From: Adiantum capillus-veneris
Lineage: Eukaryota > Streptophyta > Polypodiopsida > Polypodiales > Pteridaceae
Assembly: GCA_014529385.2 (NCBI GenBank)
Contig: CM043957.1
Coordinates: forward strand, 67,229,503-67,293,502
Direction of reading: 5' to 3'
DNA length: 64,000 nt
Shown here: one piece after another, positions 23,242 through 34,348 of the stretch
How positions within the stretch are numbered: the stretch's first letter is position 1
Layout: every line of letters begins with the position of its first letter
Translations under genes and position numbers: made by a program
The notes under the pieces: model-generated
Database searches by the model: none
What the model saw: only the letters and a program-made list of their open reading frames with translations
Told to the model about the DNA's origin: nothing

Positions 23242-24035
23242 GATCCTCTAGATACGGTCACTTCATATGCTATCTTTGTTAAGATTTCAGCTCCACCAAT
23301 GTACGTGGGTTTATCACTTCCCAAACCTACTACTTGGTCATGTAAATACTGAGCATAATTCACATCCTTTGGCACACTGCTTCTCAGATCCCAAGTGAAA
23401 GTGGTGGCAATGGCATGAGTTGGTGTAGTATACTTTTGTTGTAGACATGGAAGAATTGGTTGTATAGTTGACAAATTCTGACGGCTTTTGGGTCCACCAT
23501 GTCATCAAAGATGGGGTTGGTTTTCTTTTGAGCGTATACTTCTACTGTATCTCTTCTTTCCCTGACTCAGCTTCCATTGTTGTGTAACCCCAAGGCATGT
23601 GCTATGAGCCGAGTTGTAATTGTCGCTTCTTTACTTTTCCCCTCAAGTGTAGTGAGGATTTTCTTTTCGTCTTTCTTGATTGTAGTAGCCAACTCATAGA
23701 CTCTCTGAAAATCAACACACTATTGGCAGAGATGTACAAAATCCATGTAGATCCACCCTTTCTAGGTGATTGCTGATGCCTTCTTTGTTTGCATATTCAA
23801 TGAGCTCCCATGGAATCTTTGGCTCATCCACTATATTGCCTTGTATATCTTTAAAGGTCCATTGGTACATCTTTATGCCCTCCACTTCTAGAGTTTCTTC
23901 GTCCATCCATGCTTTTGTTGGCTTCAATGTTTCATTGGGAATTGTGAAGAGGTCCACCATTGCAATAATTTCTTTCAAAGTGAGTCTCTTCTTCTTTACT
24001 AGTAATTTATCGGGTTCCATTGATCTTGCACACAC
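23242..24035 (-). pseudogene. Unrecognised gene, N-terminal part
   Basis: Frames 24035-23712, about 23700-23530 and 23474-23242 (all -) look like one broken N-terminal region of about 250 residues. It starts with a short basic segment (KLLVKKKRLTLKEIIAMVD), then WTFKDIQGNIVDEPKIPWEL, a helical part (YELATTIKKDEKKILTTLEG) and YAQYLHDQVVGLGSDKPTYI. The likely initiator is the ATG of MEPDK near 24020. I do not recognise the family. It lies just 3' of the palindrome array and reads toward the coiled-coil part, so the whole of 24035-20071 is probably one gene inside an LTR element. Confidence 0.35.
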
Positions 24036-24190
24036 TCCAAGTCCAAAAGTTAGCGTCTTTTACTAAATTTGAAAATTGATCAACTTCTAGCTATCCAAAT
24101 GACTTCAAAATTGAATCACGAGCTAATCAGGTCCTAAGGATGTTATGCAAGTTGAAAACGGTGCATTGAAATGCTGGTATTATATTGTGA

Positions 24191-25400
24191 GACATCATAC
24201 GCGTATGATGTCTATGTGCTCCAAATAAGATGAAAGTTCTATGGTGCATAGCTAACAGCATGTATATCACACATATATGACTGGAATTGAATTTGAAAAT
24301 GTAATGAGCAAGATATTGGCTTATAAGGTCTTTGCAGACTCTAAAATGGTAGAATGGCTATATTTGGCTTATATGAGGCTCAAATGACTTGAAGCTTGTT
24401 GTATGGACTCATGAGCATATGAAAAGAGCATGGGACAGTCCCAAGCTACTTCAAATGGCAGATTTTTCACTTTGGGACATCATATGTGTATGATGTCTTT
24501 TGTGTCCAAATAACTTGATGCTCATATGGCAGAGTGTCCAGAGCATGTGTATGGTGACTATATCATTAGAATTGAATTTGACCTTGAAAATGGAGGTCAA
24601 AAGCCATAAATGGGATTTGTACACTTAGATTTCCTTCATATGGGTAAAAATAGGTCAAATGATATTTAATTATAATGAAAATATGTTGGCGAGCTAATGA
24701 AGACATGACAAGAATACTCAAGGTGTCAAAAATATTGCAGCATGTCAAATTAAGGGGGCTAGACATCATACACGCATGATGTCTAGGTTGGCTTTTTTGC
24801 CTCAGACTTGATGTATAGCCTGCTTATGACGTGTACATCTTTTCGGATGTGTTTAGAACTGAAATTGGATAATTACTCATGTGTCCAAGGCCACAAAAGG
24901 TGCTTTTGGCATTTGAATCTGTGAAATGAGGTGCATAATCACCAAAACATGTCCACTCATGCTCAAAGTTGGTGTAGAGGCTATATATGATATGATATTG
25001 AAGTCTAGATAATCAAAATGCTAACAGAACCTCTTTTTGACAGGTTTAGACATCATATGTGTATGATGTCTATTCTTGGAAAACTAATATATGAGCATTG
25101 CGGAAGGATGTTTATGCCCTGTACATGCCTTGTGTCAAGTTTTCCTTGGTTTGGAGCACTCTTTCTATGGATAAGGCCATATTTTTCTTGAGGACTTCAA
25201 ATTAATAAATTTTTATCAAATTCTGTCTTTATGTGGCTAAATTTGCATGAAACTTGATATGTGAGCTATAATGAGCATGATAACTAGGCTAGTGTGGTAA
25301 AAATACCCGCTACATGTGTATAACGGCCCATCAGACATCATACATGTATGATGTCTGGGATACAAAATTGTGGTTTCTATGCATGGGAAAGATTTGTTTT
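24191..25400. repeat. 286-bp tandem array with conserved palindrome, at least five copies
   Basis: The motif GACATCATA-N4-TATGATGTC starts at 24191, 24476, 24762, 25049 and 25334, giving intervals of 285, 286, 287 and 285 bases. Centres are CGCG, TGTG, CACG, TGTG and CATG; the third copy has one arm mismatch. The sequence between motifs is related but strongly diverged (for example TCCAAATAA, AGCATGT and GAATTGAATTTGA recur at the same offsets in units 1 and 2). It is therefore an old tandem array whose palindrome has stayed nearly intact. It lies upstream of the - strand gene and downstream of a primer-site-like sequence at 26160, that is, in the leader of a probable LTR element. Confidence 0.85.
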
Positions 25401-25448
25401 AGTTCCCTAAGCCCTTTTCTCTCCAATTCAACTTTCAACATCATGAGT

Positions 25449-25931
25449 TTAGCTTAGAAACCCCTTGTTTGGTACTTTGGACACTAAAGTCAATTTCCAC
25501 TCTTGGAGATGACTTTCTGCAAAAAATGATTTTTCTTGAGCTTGATCACCTAAGATTCTAGATGTTGTGGGGCACCTTTCCATTTCATCGGTGTAGCCTT
25601 CAGCCTTACGGATGTCTTTATGATGATTTGTCGCTCTGAAAGTGTCTTTTAGTTGGGTGATGGTCCAGCGGCGGTGACTTTTCTTGATGTTTGACCACGT
25701 CTTGATTGTCGAAGGTATGTCAATTCTACTCATGAAGTTTGGTTCCACCTAGCCATGAGAGCCAAATGACGTTGTGTGTGTCCGAAGTCTAGATGGACAT
25801 TTTGGCCCACTTTTTGTAGATTGATTATGGATGAAGCTACATGGGCTCGTAGACAATCTTGAGAGGAACCTACCCATTAAGTTTCGTGCCATTTTAGCGA
25901 CTTGTCCCAAATTGACTTCTGCAAGGCCCAA
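25449..25931 (-). other. Unrecognised - strand frames
   Basis: Two adjacent frames in the same phase (25931-25749 and 25748-25449), separated by a stop, give a basic polypeptide (IKTWSNIKKSHRRWTITQ, TDEMERCPTTSRI). No domain is recognised. They may be a leader-region frame of the same element or chance. Confidence 0.2.
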
Positions 25932-26159
25932 AAAGTTAGGGTTTTTGTTTTTGACCTGAATTGGTATGGCAAGGTTTATGCATGGTCTTCTAGCATAGGT
26001 TCAACCCCCTATCAAGTCTTGCAGCTATTGGATTAGTGGTTATCGAGTTACTTTCCAATTTCTCTCTCTACCCACCTATGCTACATAGCCACATCTGTTA
26101 GTTTTTTGCGTTCAAGTTAGCATTGAACGTGAATAGAACAAGGAAGTGAGACTACCTCT

Positions 26160-26184
26160 CATATCTGGCACCAATCAATGTGGC
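26160..26184 (-). mobile_element. Candidate primer-binding site and 5' LTR end
   Basis: On the - strand ...CATGCCACA is followed 4 bases later by TTGGTGCCAGATATGAG. A TGGTGCCAGA-like string after an LTR CA end resembles a tRNA primer site. With the polypurine tract at 19985-19999 it would frame a roughly 6.2-kb internal region. The LTRs could not be aligned with each other, so this is tentative. Confidence 0.3.
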
Positions 26185-28240
26185 ATGGGTGTCATACAGA
26201 GCTATAGAAGTCCTGAGTGATATGAGTCTCTCTAGCTCTCTCTAAGTGTGAATAGTGAAAATGAGCTAGTAAGTGTGGTCAAAAAATATTATATTGGGAC
26301 TCCTTTAATCACTTGTCATTTTTCTATCTTGTCACAAAACGCACTTTAGGGTCAAAAATTTCTCGATTTGGACTTGTTTGCCCAGTTTTCGGAAAATTCA
26401 TCATTTCCTTCAAAAACTAGTTGAACTGGACTTTTTGCAACATTCTCATAATTGCAACCCGACTTCACCATATGTTGCCCTTGACTTGTTGATCACCCCT
26501 GTATTTTTCTTTTGTCATTCCGTCACCATCTCACCTGCTTTTTCTATTTTCTTTTGTTTTTTCTTTAAAATTACAAAACTAAAGAAAAATAGCAAATCAA
26601 TTCCCTAAAATAGCAATAGATCGAAGAAAATATTAAATATCCTAATAAAACAATATATACATTTTGTTTGTAATATTTTTGGCCGGATTGCTCTATTTTA
26701 CAACTTTTTGGTCTAAAAATTGTTATTTTTACATATGTACACACACACCTAGAGGTTCATTTTTGGCATGTGTCCTTATATATCTGTAGAATCAAGTTAG
26801 ATAATGGCATGAGTACTCAGTTTCACCAAAAAATTCCACAATCAAACACAAAAAATCCAAAAACATAGAAACAATGCCCTTTTTTGCACTCTTTTATGCT
26901 TGTTGTGGGTGTCACAATGCCCTTTTTGCACGCTTGTTGAGGGTGCCTTCCTCCCTCCTAGTTGGCGTCCTTTTTTGCACTCTTTTATGCTTTTTGTGGG
27001 TGCCACAATTCCCTTTTTGCACTCTTTTATGCTTGTTGTGGGTGCCTTCCTCCCTCCTAGTTGGAGTCCTCATGGACAAAGATGTATCTCCCTATGGTAT
27101 GTGTTGTGCATGGGTATGAACATTGTGCTAATGTAGGCCATGTAGGGTAGCCCTATATTCATACTCAATCAATGCATGGAAAAATTAATGTTGTGCGAGA
27201 GGAGGTTATAAGCAATATGCTTATTGTCATTTGATGCTGAGGTTTCTTTGTTTGGAAATACTTGTATCAGAGCGGTGAAATAATAAGAATTCTAATTGTG
27301 CCTCTCTTTGTTTAATTGACATTAGATGCTTTTGTATTATTGGTCTGTCTTGCGTTGTGGGGTTTCACACTTGTGTGAATCCAAAGATCAAATTTGTCAT
27401 ATGCTTGGTCTTTAGTTTTAGGATCCACATCTGAGGTTGACTGTTTAGAGCTTTCCATAATCTCCTGGATACCCAAATCTTCTTCTCGTTTTGTTTTGGT
27501 TGTTTGGGCTTTGGTCCGGGTTGGATCTTAAATGTTTGTACTCAAAGGATTTCCCTACTTGTCTACTTGGAATCGAGAGTTGTTCTTGATTGCCTTGGGC
27601 TACAAACAACTTCTTTGGAACCCATACTTTTGTGATATCCAATGGAGTTGGTCTCCTGGGTTTACCATATGTCGGTGGGGAGAGGTAGCTTTGAGCATGG
27701 TCTACCTAAACTCTACGACTTCATCCTTCTTGATCCAGCCAAACCTACTTATGTGCTATTGCAGGCTGTGATAGTTTCCTTTTCTTTGTGGTTTTCCCTG
27801 ACATATTCAATGGTATTTTCTCTTTGTTGGTCATAACTACCTTGGGTAGGATATTGCAGAAGTAATCTCCTTTGAATGTCTCTTTGGTATCCATTGATGA
27901 ACTACTTTAAGGAAGGGTTGTCTTCTCTTATCTCTTGAATCCACTACTGATGGTTTGTTAGCTTTGTGTGCACCAAATGGAACCACTTGGCTTTCCTTAG
28001 AATATTGAATGTTGACTTAGTATCAGAGCTCCAATCAATCTATACATTGTACTTTCTCTGCCATGGTTGACCAAGCAATAATGGATGTTGTGCTAGCTTA
28101 TCTTCTACCACATGAAACTCATGCGGGTAGACACGTTGGTTAATTCTCACAAGTACGAATGTCCATCCCATTGCCTTGATTGAATTTTTTGAATATCTTT
28201 GAATGTCCTATTGTGTGGGTTGGAATTTTCCTCAAGTGCA
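26185..28240. other. Degenerate, mostly non-coding
   Basis: No intact gene. A short minisatellite is listed separately. Between 27445 and 28200 - strand translations show scattered basic phrases (SNPDQSPNNQNKTRRRF, DITKVWVPKKLF) that could be a retroelement remnant, but no diagnostic motif is present. Confidence 0.35.
26873..27070 (+). repeat. Minisatellite of TGCACTCTTTTATGCTTGTTG units
   Basis: The phrase CCCTTTTTTGCACTC-TTTTATGCTTGTTGTGGGTG recurs four times at irregular spacing. The phrase GCCTTCCTCCCTCCTAGTTGG occurs twice, 101 bases apart. Open frames across it are repeat-derived. Confidence 0.8.
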
Positions 28241-28249
28241 AGCTGCTAG

Positions 28250-28400
28250 TATAAGCTGTAAGAAATAATATTTCCTTGAGCTCCTGAATGTAGAAATGCA
28301 TTTGCTACCACTTGATTGCTTCTAGCCTTGACTTTGATTGTTGGATCCATCGTATTCTCTTCATCAAATTTTGCTACTTTGAGTGCATTGATCCGTAGTG
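28250..28400 (-). pseudogene. Protease fragment of a second retroelement
   Basis: The - strand reads DPTIKVKARSNQVVANAFL, then HSGAQGNIISYSLY and QLALEE. This matches the plant Ty3 form ...FLDSGAQGNLIS..., with the catalytic D changed to H. It lies 3' of an integrase from another Ty3 copy without a gap, so two relics meet near 28430. Confidence 0.5.
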
Positions 28401-28499
28401 GTGGTCCTTGATGTTTTCATTAAAAGCATGTCCTAGGTTAGTGGCAAATGATACTTTTTAACCCTACATCCACTAATCCAACTGAACATTTCTTCACCA

Positions 28500-29560
28500 T
28501 CTAATGTAGCAAGCTTGAAAGCCCCACTTGGTGACAGATCTTTGATCACAAAGGTCCCATCCCTTGCTTTTTGAGTTTCTTGGCATGTTGCTTTAATGTA
28601 TAAACCACGATATAATCTCCAGTTTTAAATTCTTTCAAGCGTACATGCTTATCAAAAAACTCCTTTTGCCTACTTTTTTGAGTGTAGATAGAAGCTACAG
28701 CTTTCAAGTGGAGCTCATCTAGCTTTTAAAGCTTGGCTACTCTCAAAGAGAATTCATGGCCTATCCCTCCTAATTGCTTAGCTACCCTTAGCGTTGGGAT
28801 TAAAATATCTTATAAGCTATTATATAAGCCCACAATGTAGAGTGTAACTTTTGATTCCAATCTATCATTGAATCTGATGCTATTTTAGTCAATACACTGC
28901 ATAGGGTTTTATTTGTAGGTCCAGCATGTCCATTAGCATGTGGATGGTATGGAGAAAACTTCTTGTGAATTACCATGAATTCATCTAGAGTCCAACAAAG
29001 TCTATACCCCACTTAGCAAAATCTATGTCTCCCATCATTGGCCTTAAAGGCATCTCATCCTTCTTTATTTACACTTTGGTATGCTGGGAAGCATCACACC
29101 TTCTAACATATTCTTCAACATTCATATGTAATGTAGGCAACCATATTCCCGCGGTCAAGACAATTCTTGTTGTCTTATCCCATGAGAAATGGCCTCTGCT
29201 TATTCCTCCATGTGCATGCTCTAAGACTGGCAAATAGGTGCTTTTCGTTGCACATATCTTGACCTAAGTATCCTTTCCTCTCTTATAGAGTTAATTTTCC
29301 ATCAATGTGAAGTCTCGAGCCTCTATTTCTATGGCCCTTTGACGTGCTCTAAAGGTATTTTCACGAAATGTTCTTGTTGTTAGGTAGTCAATTATATATT
29401 CGTTCTTGTTGATAGGTAGTCAATTATATAATGACTCCATTTTGGTGTAGTTGTTACCTGAAACTGTGTTGCATTTTCTACTAGTGGCTTAAATCTTCAT
29501 GTAGAACAATTAGTAACATACTCATGAACATCAACGCCCATATTTGGGCAATAAACTCCT
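28500..29560 (-). pseudogene. Ty3/gypsy integrase, internally deleted
   Basis: Integrase inserts retroelement DNA. In - strand order there is: a first partial zinc-like block at 29560-29480 (QLGVYCPNMGVDVHEYVTNC); a clearer HHCC region at 29230-29090 (HAHGGISRGHFSWD...EEYVRRCDASQHTK); FAKWGIDFVGL near 29010-28980, the start of the catalytic core; then a jump straight to FMVIHKKFSPYHPHANGHAG, LCSVLTKIASDSM and DWNQKLHSTLWAY (28980-28800). The middle of the core, with the usual second catalytic D, is missing. A basic C-terminal tail (28770-28520, QKEFFDKHVRLKEFKTGDY) follows. Stops are present. Confidence 0.75.
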
Positions 29561-29869
29561 AATTGTTTCAAGCGCTGATATGTTTTTTTTTGCGAGCAAT
29601 GAAATGACAAGTCCTAAACATGTGCTTCTAAAAGATAGCAATTGTACTCTTCTGCAGTTATGCATAATTCTAAAATGTTGCTTGAGTCTAAATGATACAA
29701 ATGTTTGCCAATTAATTGAGAATTCTTGGATTGCAAACAAGCTATCATTTAAATTATTGCTCAGTCCTCTCGAACTCTCCTCCATAGAATAATAAACTGA
29801 CTATCTCCTGAGACCACTTAGATACCATTTCAACATTGAAAAGATATACATCAGGGATGTCATCGTCTA

Positions 29870-30511
29870 CGTCTTATGGAGCTTCTCCATTTGGCAATCT
29901 AGAAAGATGATCTACTTTAAGATGTGTCTTCCCCTTTTGATCACTATTGTAAAATCAAACTCCACCAATATGAGAAACCATCGTAAAATTCTTTCGATAT
30001 TGCATGGTTTGTTTACAAGGTATAAGAGGGCTTGATAATCAGCAAAAATTAGAAACGGTTTTCAAGGAGATAATGCCAAAATTTCTTGACATCGTATATC
30101 ATCCCTAGACCTTCTCTCTCAATGGTAGGGTAGTTCTTTTCAGCATTATTAATCTATCTAGTGGCATAACGGACTAGGAAGCCTATATTTCCTTCTCCTA
30201 GCTGAGCCAAGATGCATCATCCTATAGCCAATGTTGAAGCTTCAATGTGAACATGAAAGATCTTTTTCCAATTTGGTGCTTTTAATCATGGAGATATGAT
30301 TGCTCTCTTTGACTTTTTAAATAATTCCTCACACTCATTTGTACATTCAAAGACTACTATAAGTCTATATAGGGTTTGAGCAATGACTGCATACATGTGT
30401 ATAAACCTTCTGTAATAAGTAACAATGTCACATAAAGCATTGTACCTGCTTTGTGTTCTTTGTTCTAGGCATTTCTACAATCACTTTTATTTTATCCAAA
30501 TCCGTAAATAT
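29870..30511 (-). pseudogene. Ty3/gypsy RT connection and RNase H
   Basis: The - strand continues the RT relic below the gag insertion: DLDKIKVIVEMP (about 30510-30475), TKNTKQVQCF, then YYRRFIHMYA-like sequence in shifted frames near 30420. RNase H follows at about 30240-29880: AQLGEGNIGFLVRYAT, then NNAEKNYPTIEREGLGMIYD (the Y-x-T-x-E-x-E-x-L motif), and RWFLILVEFDFTIVIKRG followed by KVDHLSRLPNGE. Stops and frameshifts show it is dead. Confidence 0.75.
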
Positions 30512-30893
30512 GGCATTTTATGAGGGTCTTTTAGAATATGCCACCTATGAGTCCAAATTTGTGGATTTGTGGGAACGGTGGGTTGAGTCACTGGCAAGGA
30601 GGGAAGCGGCACCCGATTTCCTAAAAAAAGATCGGTTCACGCATGGCTTATGGCTGCTTCTCAAGGAGAAGGTGAAAGGTAGATTCTCGGCTACGTACGA
30701 GTTAGCCGTTGAGGTTGCTCGCCTTAAGGACAAGAAGCTGCGAATGAAAGCCAAAGAAACCGAGTCAACAGAAACAGCAACATCACGTCGACCAGCAACT
30801 ACGACAACCACCATTCCACCACCACCACCGGCTCTTGGGGTAACAGATGGCCAACAAGATATGTTGGCCCATATTACTGACCAACTGTAGAAT
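30512..30893 (+). pseudogene. Foreign gag fragment inserted antisense in Ty3 pol
   Basis: A + strand open frame gives YESKFVDLWERWVESLARRE, then DRFTHGLWLLLKEKVKGRF, TYELAVEVARLKDKK and a Thr/Pro-rich tail. This is the C-terminal half of a plant Ty3 gag capsid (F-x-x-GL...L...A...E-x-A). It is richer in CpG and freer of stops than the surrounding - strand RT. On the - strand the RT reads up to GRILGQ on one side (about 30895) and resumes at DLDKIKV on the other (about 30510), so the fragment replaces only a few RT residues. No LTR or duplication is visible at its edges. Confidence 0.65.
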
Positions 30894-31901
30894 TTGTTTT
30901 TCCTGTCCAAGGATTCTACCTTGTCTATCAGAAAATACACATATTTTTGTGTTAAGGTAGATTATACGTCGTACACTTCTCGAATATCTTTTTGAGGTGT
31001 TCCATATGTTCATCTCTCAAGAGAGAGTATACAAATAGATCATCCATATAAATTTCCAAGAATATCCTCAATTATTCTTTAAAATCATGTGTCATTAACC
31101 TTTGCAATATTGTAGGGGCATTAGTCAATCCAAACGGCATGACTCTATACGCATATATATCCCACTCTATGGAAAATTCCGTCTTATATTGATCTTCAAG
31201 CACGATTGCAAGCTGCTTGTAGCCCAAAGAATTCATTAAAGAAGGAATAGGTCCACTTGCCTATCACTCGTTTTAGAACATGGTCAGTGATACATAGGGG
31301 ATAATTGTTTCTTATTGTGGCTACATTAACCTTCTTCAAATTGACACACACTCAGAGTTTACCATTCTTCTTAGGCACTACCACAATTGGAGATACCCAA
31401 TCAGTGTGTTCTATCTTGTAGATAAACTCAGCTTCCTTTATTTTAGCAATCTTCATTGATGCGCTTAGCAAATGTATCATTATATGTGTACGGTCTTTGT
31501 CATCTAGGCTTTGCATCAGGTTTTAATGGGATCGTGTGCTGGCATATTGTCGGATCTACTCCTTTTAGGTCTTTATATGACCAAGAAAACATGTCCCCGT
31601 ACTCCTTGAGAAGACTTATGAGCTTCTCTTCTTTCTCTGGACTCAGATCGGTTGCTATATAGACCAACTTAGGCTCTTCTGATGGTTCTATCAAGTCTAT
31701 CTTCTTTGCCTCCTTTAGCCCGTAATATGACTCCCTGTTCTTTTGCTCATATATGGGTTGTTTCATCACTACCTTCCTGTCTTGGATAGTGAATTTTTTG
31801 TAGTGGGAAGGTACACTCATTTTGTGGTGGGAAGGTACACTCATTTTGTCATCATATTTCTCACCCTCTTCTTCATCACTCTCTATTTCCATTGTCCACA
31901 C
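30894..31901 (-). pseudogene. Ty3/gypsy reverse transcriptase core
   Basis: The - strand pre-RT block at 31901-31500 (EEKLISLLKEYGDMFSWSYK, then GVDPTICQHTIPLKPDAKPR) leads into RT motifs in shifting frames: TDWVSPIVVVPKKNGKL and CVNLKKVNVATIRNNYPL (31420-31280). The catalytic YMDD is encoded at 31050-31039 (EIYMDDLFVYSL), followed by EHMEHLKKIFEKC and an MCIF...GRILG stretch ending near 30895. The YMDD box is intact but the frame is not. It belongs with the protease at 33.2-33.7 kb. Confidence 0.8.
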
Positions 31902-33180
31902 TTCCCTTAGAGTTTCATTGAGCTCTTTGTACTTCTTCTGTCTCTCAACTTTGATCCATTTAGTTTCTCTGAACTTGTCTAGTCTTGGTTCTTTTGTTTT
32001 CTTGGGCTTTGTTTCATTTTCAGAGTTTTGAGTTTATTTTATCAGGTTTCTTATGCTAGTCGTGTCTTTGGATCCCAAGCTCTAGAGAATCTCCCTGAAA
32101 CTTTGTCTTTAACACAATCTTTAGCTTTTGCAAACATCAAAAAATTGTGTTTTATATTCTAGGCATCCGATTCTCTCTAGCCCTTTTCTTAGCTCTCTTT
32201 CTCTTATAACATTGTTGATGTCTGGGTTTTTGATTTGAAAATTTGTAGAACGTGACATCCTCTATTGTATCCTCTTGTTCACTAGGGTTGTTAGATCATT
32301 CATTATCTGCATCCTCATCTCGCTCAAGATGCTCTGCAGAGTCATAAAACAACTCCTCTTTGTCTACTTCCATCGATTCATCTTTTCAGGGTTGTTCAAA
32401 GACCGGTTCCTCATCTTTCCTATTTACCACATTAACCATATATTATGGAACCATGTCATAGACATCTTTGCTGCAAAACTTTATCATGGGACCATCCAAA
32501 ATAGCACACACATCTAGGGTTGCTTGAATATGTGTCCATTCTAAAGGCTCTAGAGTTTCTTCAAGGAAGGGTTCAAGAATGTATTCCTTATCTTCAATCT
32601 CCCTTTCTAGAACATTAGGGAAAATTTAAACTCTAAAAGGGGCCCAATAAGGAGGTTTGACTTTTCCTCTCTTGTCCAAAGTGGACAACACGATGACATA
32701 CATAAACGCTTTGTCAAACCCCTATCAACAAGCATATCATTGGAAAGATCTTAGAAATTAGGCTCTAAACCCCAAGCTCCGATAAATTTGGAGTTGATTT
32801 GTAGAAGTTATGGCCTCCCCACTGAAGCTAAAATGTGGGGAGAGATTCCATTTACAAGACAGAGTTGTCACATCAAATAATGGAATCTTCTAAAATATAA
32901 GGAATCTCATGGCATGCTATATATCAATGGTGGATAGATCTCGATGAGTACATTCTAAATCCAAAGGTCCAACAAGTTTTGATTTTATTTGTAAAACTTT
33001 TACCGTGCACCCATTTTGGAAAAGAGGGGGAAAGTCAAAGCCTTTATAGGTCCCATTTGAGAGTCCAAAATTTCCCTAACGTACACTCTTCTCGTTTTAA
33101 GCTTCCGCAATGAAAGGCTCCACACATCCGTAGCTCCTCTCGCTTACCTAGCCAAGCTAGAAGCTCAAATCCTACTAATG
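31902..33180 (-). other. Linker region of Ty3 relic, largely non-coding
   Basis: Between protease and RT on the - strand. It contains acidic and basic frame fragments (for example around 32260-32030) but no domain. A 32630-33030 stretch reads as non-coding on both strands. The spacing protease-linker-RT is longer than expected, so another insertion may lie here. Confidence 0.4.
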
Positions 33181-33706
33181 TAGTTGAATCAAACTCCTGA
33201 ACTGGGGTTCGGTTCACATCTTTGAAACTATGGTCTTTAAGGTTTATGGGTGTTGTGGTTTCCATGTGCGTGAGCTATATATGATCATAACCCCAGTTTT
33301 GGACCATCTTCAATTTTTGCATGAATGGTTATCAAAGTATTATATCTTAATTGCTCTTCTTGCCAAAATTTACTATAGCAAAGGTATGTTCATACTCAAT
33401 GCCACAAGAAGTAACAATTACCTTCTCTAGAAGCCCTAAGGGTTTCTCCATATAACCATCTAGTAATTGCAATTTCATCATTGTGGCTCTCAAGGTAGGT
33501 TTTCCCCATTTATTACATATCTCTTTGATTTCAATGGCCACACCCGCTCCACTGTCAAGAATTGTCATGGTTGTAACACCTTGAAACTCATTGGGAAGTC
33601 TAGTATTTCCATCCTCACCTTCACAATACTTCCCTACCTTGTTTAAGGGTATTGGTTGCATGCTTAACAAAGGCTTCTCTAGCTCTCTGATCCCTTCTTG
33701 TATCAT
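33181..33706 (-). pseudogene. Ty3/gypsy aspartic protease
   Basis: The - strand frame 33706-33347 reads YCEGEDGNTRLPNEFQG, then TMTILDSGAGVAI (active site near 33570-33540), KWGKPTLRATMMKLQLLDG, GLLEKVIVTSCGIEYEHTFA and VNFGKK. After a frame change, FMRKLKMVQNWGYDHIYL and NLKDHSFKDVNRTPVQEF continue to about 33181. The D-S-G-A active site is intact. It is the same family as the damaged copy at 55.3-55.8 kb. Confidence 0.8.
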
Positions 33707-34335
33707 TAGGAAAAATATGAACCCTCCAGGGGCCCTTTGGGAATAAGGTTAATTAGAGGCCAGACAATGAGAAGAGGGTGGTGACACACTCTATGCCCTC
33801 AAAAAAGTAGGGGGACAAAGTAGTTTTACACTTCTTAATGGCCTGGGACCACCAACTTCCCTCCTTTTTTATCAGGTTTTGAAAATTTTGAAACTTCTCA
33901 AAATTTTAAAAACTCAAATCTTATCTTCTTAAAACCTCCCTAAACCTATTTTATGGTCAAAAAAGCATTTTTTAACCTCAAAAAGTCAAAACGTGCACCA
34001 AAAAACCTTTAGCTTCAATTTTTTTCAAAAACTTTTGAAACATCATTTTTTTACTATCCAAAGCCCCCCCCCCAAAAAACTAGCCTTAGACAAAAAGTGA
34101 TTTTCTCTCTCTAGAACCCCTTTTCCAACCCCTCCTTGGTTGCAACCATCACACTCACCCTCTACTCCAGCACTCTCTCTCTCTACACCATCTCCATTGC
34201 TGCAGCAAGGAAGCTCCTTTCTCCTCCCCTACCACCTCCCATTGCCACACCAAGAAAGGGTTATCCACCTTCTCCTATCACTTACTCCCACCTACATTGT
34301 AGCAACAAGCAAGGTCCTCCTCCTCCTCCTAATTG
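33707..34335. other. Non-coding stretch between Ty3 relic and gene cluster
   Basis: No gene supported. A-rich, with a C8 run near 34066 and CT/CCA-rich sequence at 34160-34340. Overlapping frames at 34136-34394 are low-complexity. Confidence 0.4.
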
Positions 34336-34348
34336 TCTTTGTTCAACC

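Noticed and set aside
24191-25355. CRISPR-like array (regular short palindromic repeats)
   Set aside because: The spacers are about 264 bp and related to each other, the setting is a eukaryotic genome and there are no cas genes. It is a tandem satellite-type array.
27532-27836. Plus-strand open frames
   Set aside because: No motif; they lie opposite degraded - strand retroelement-like sequence.
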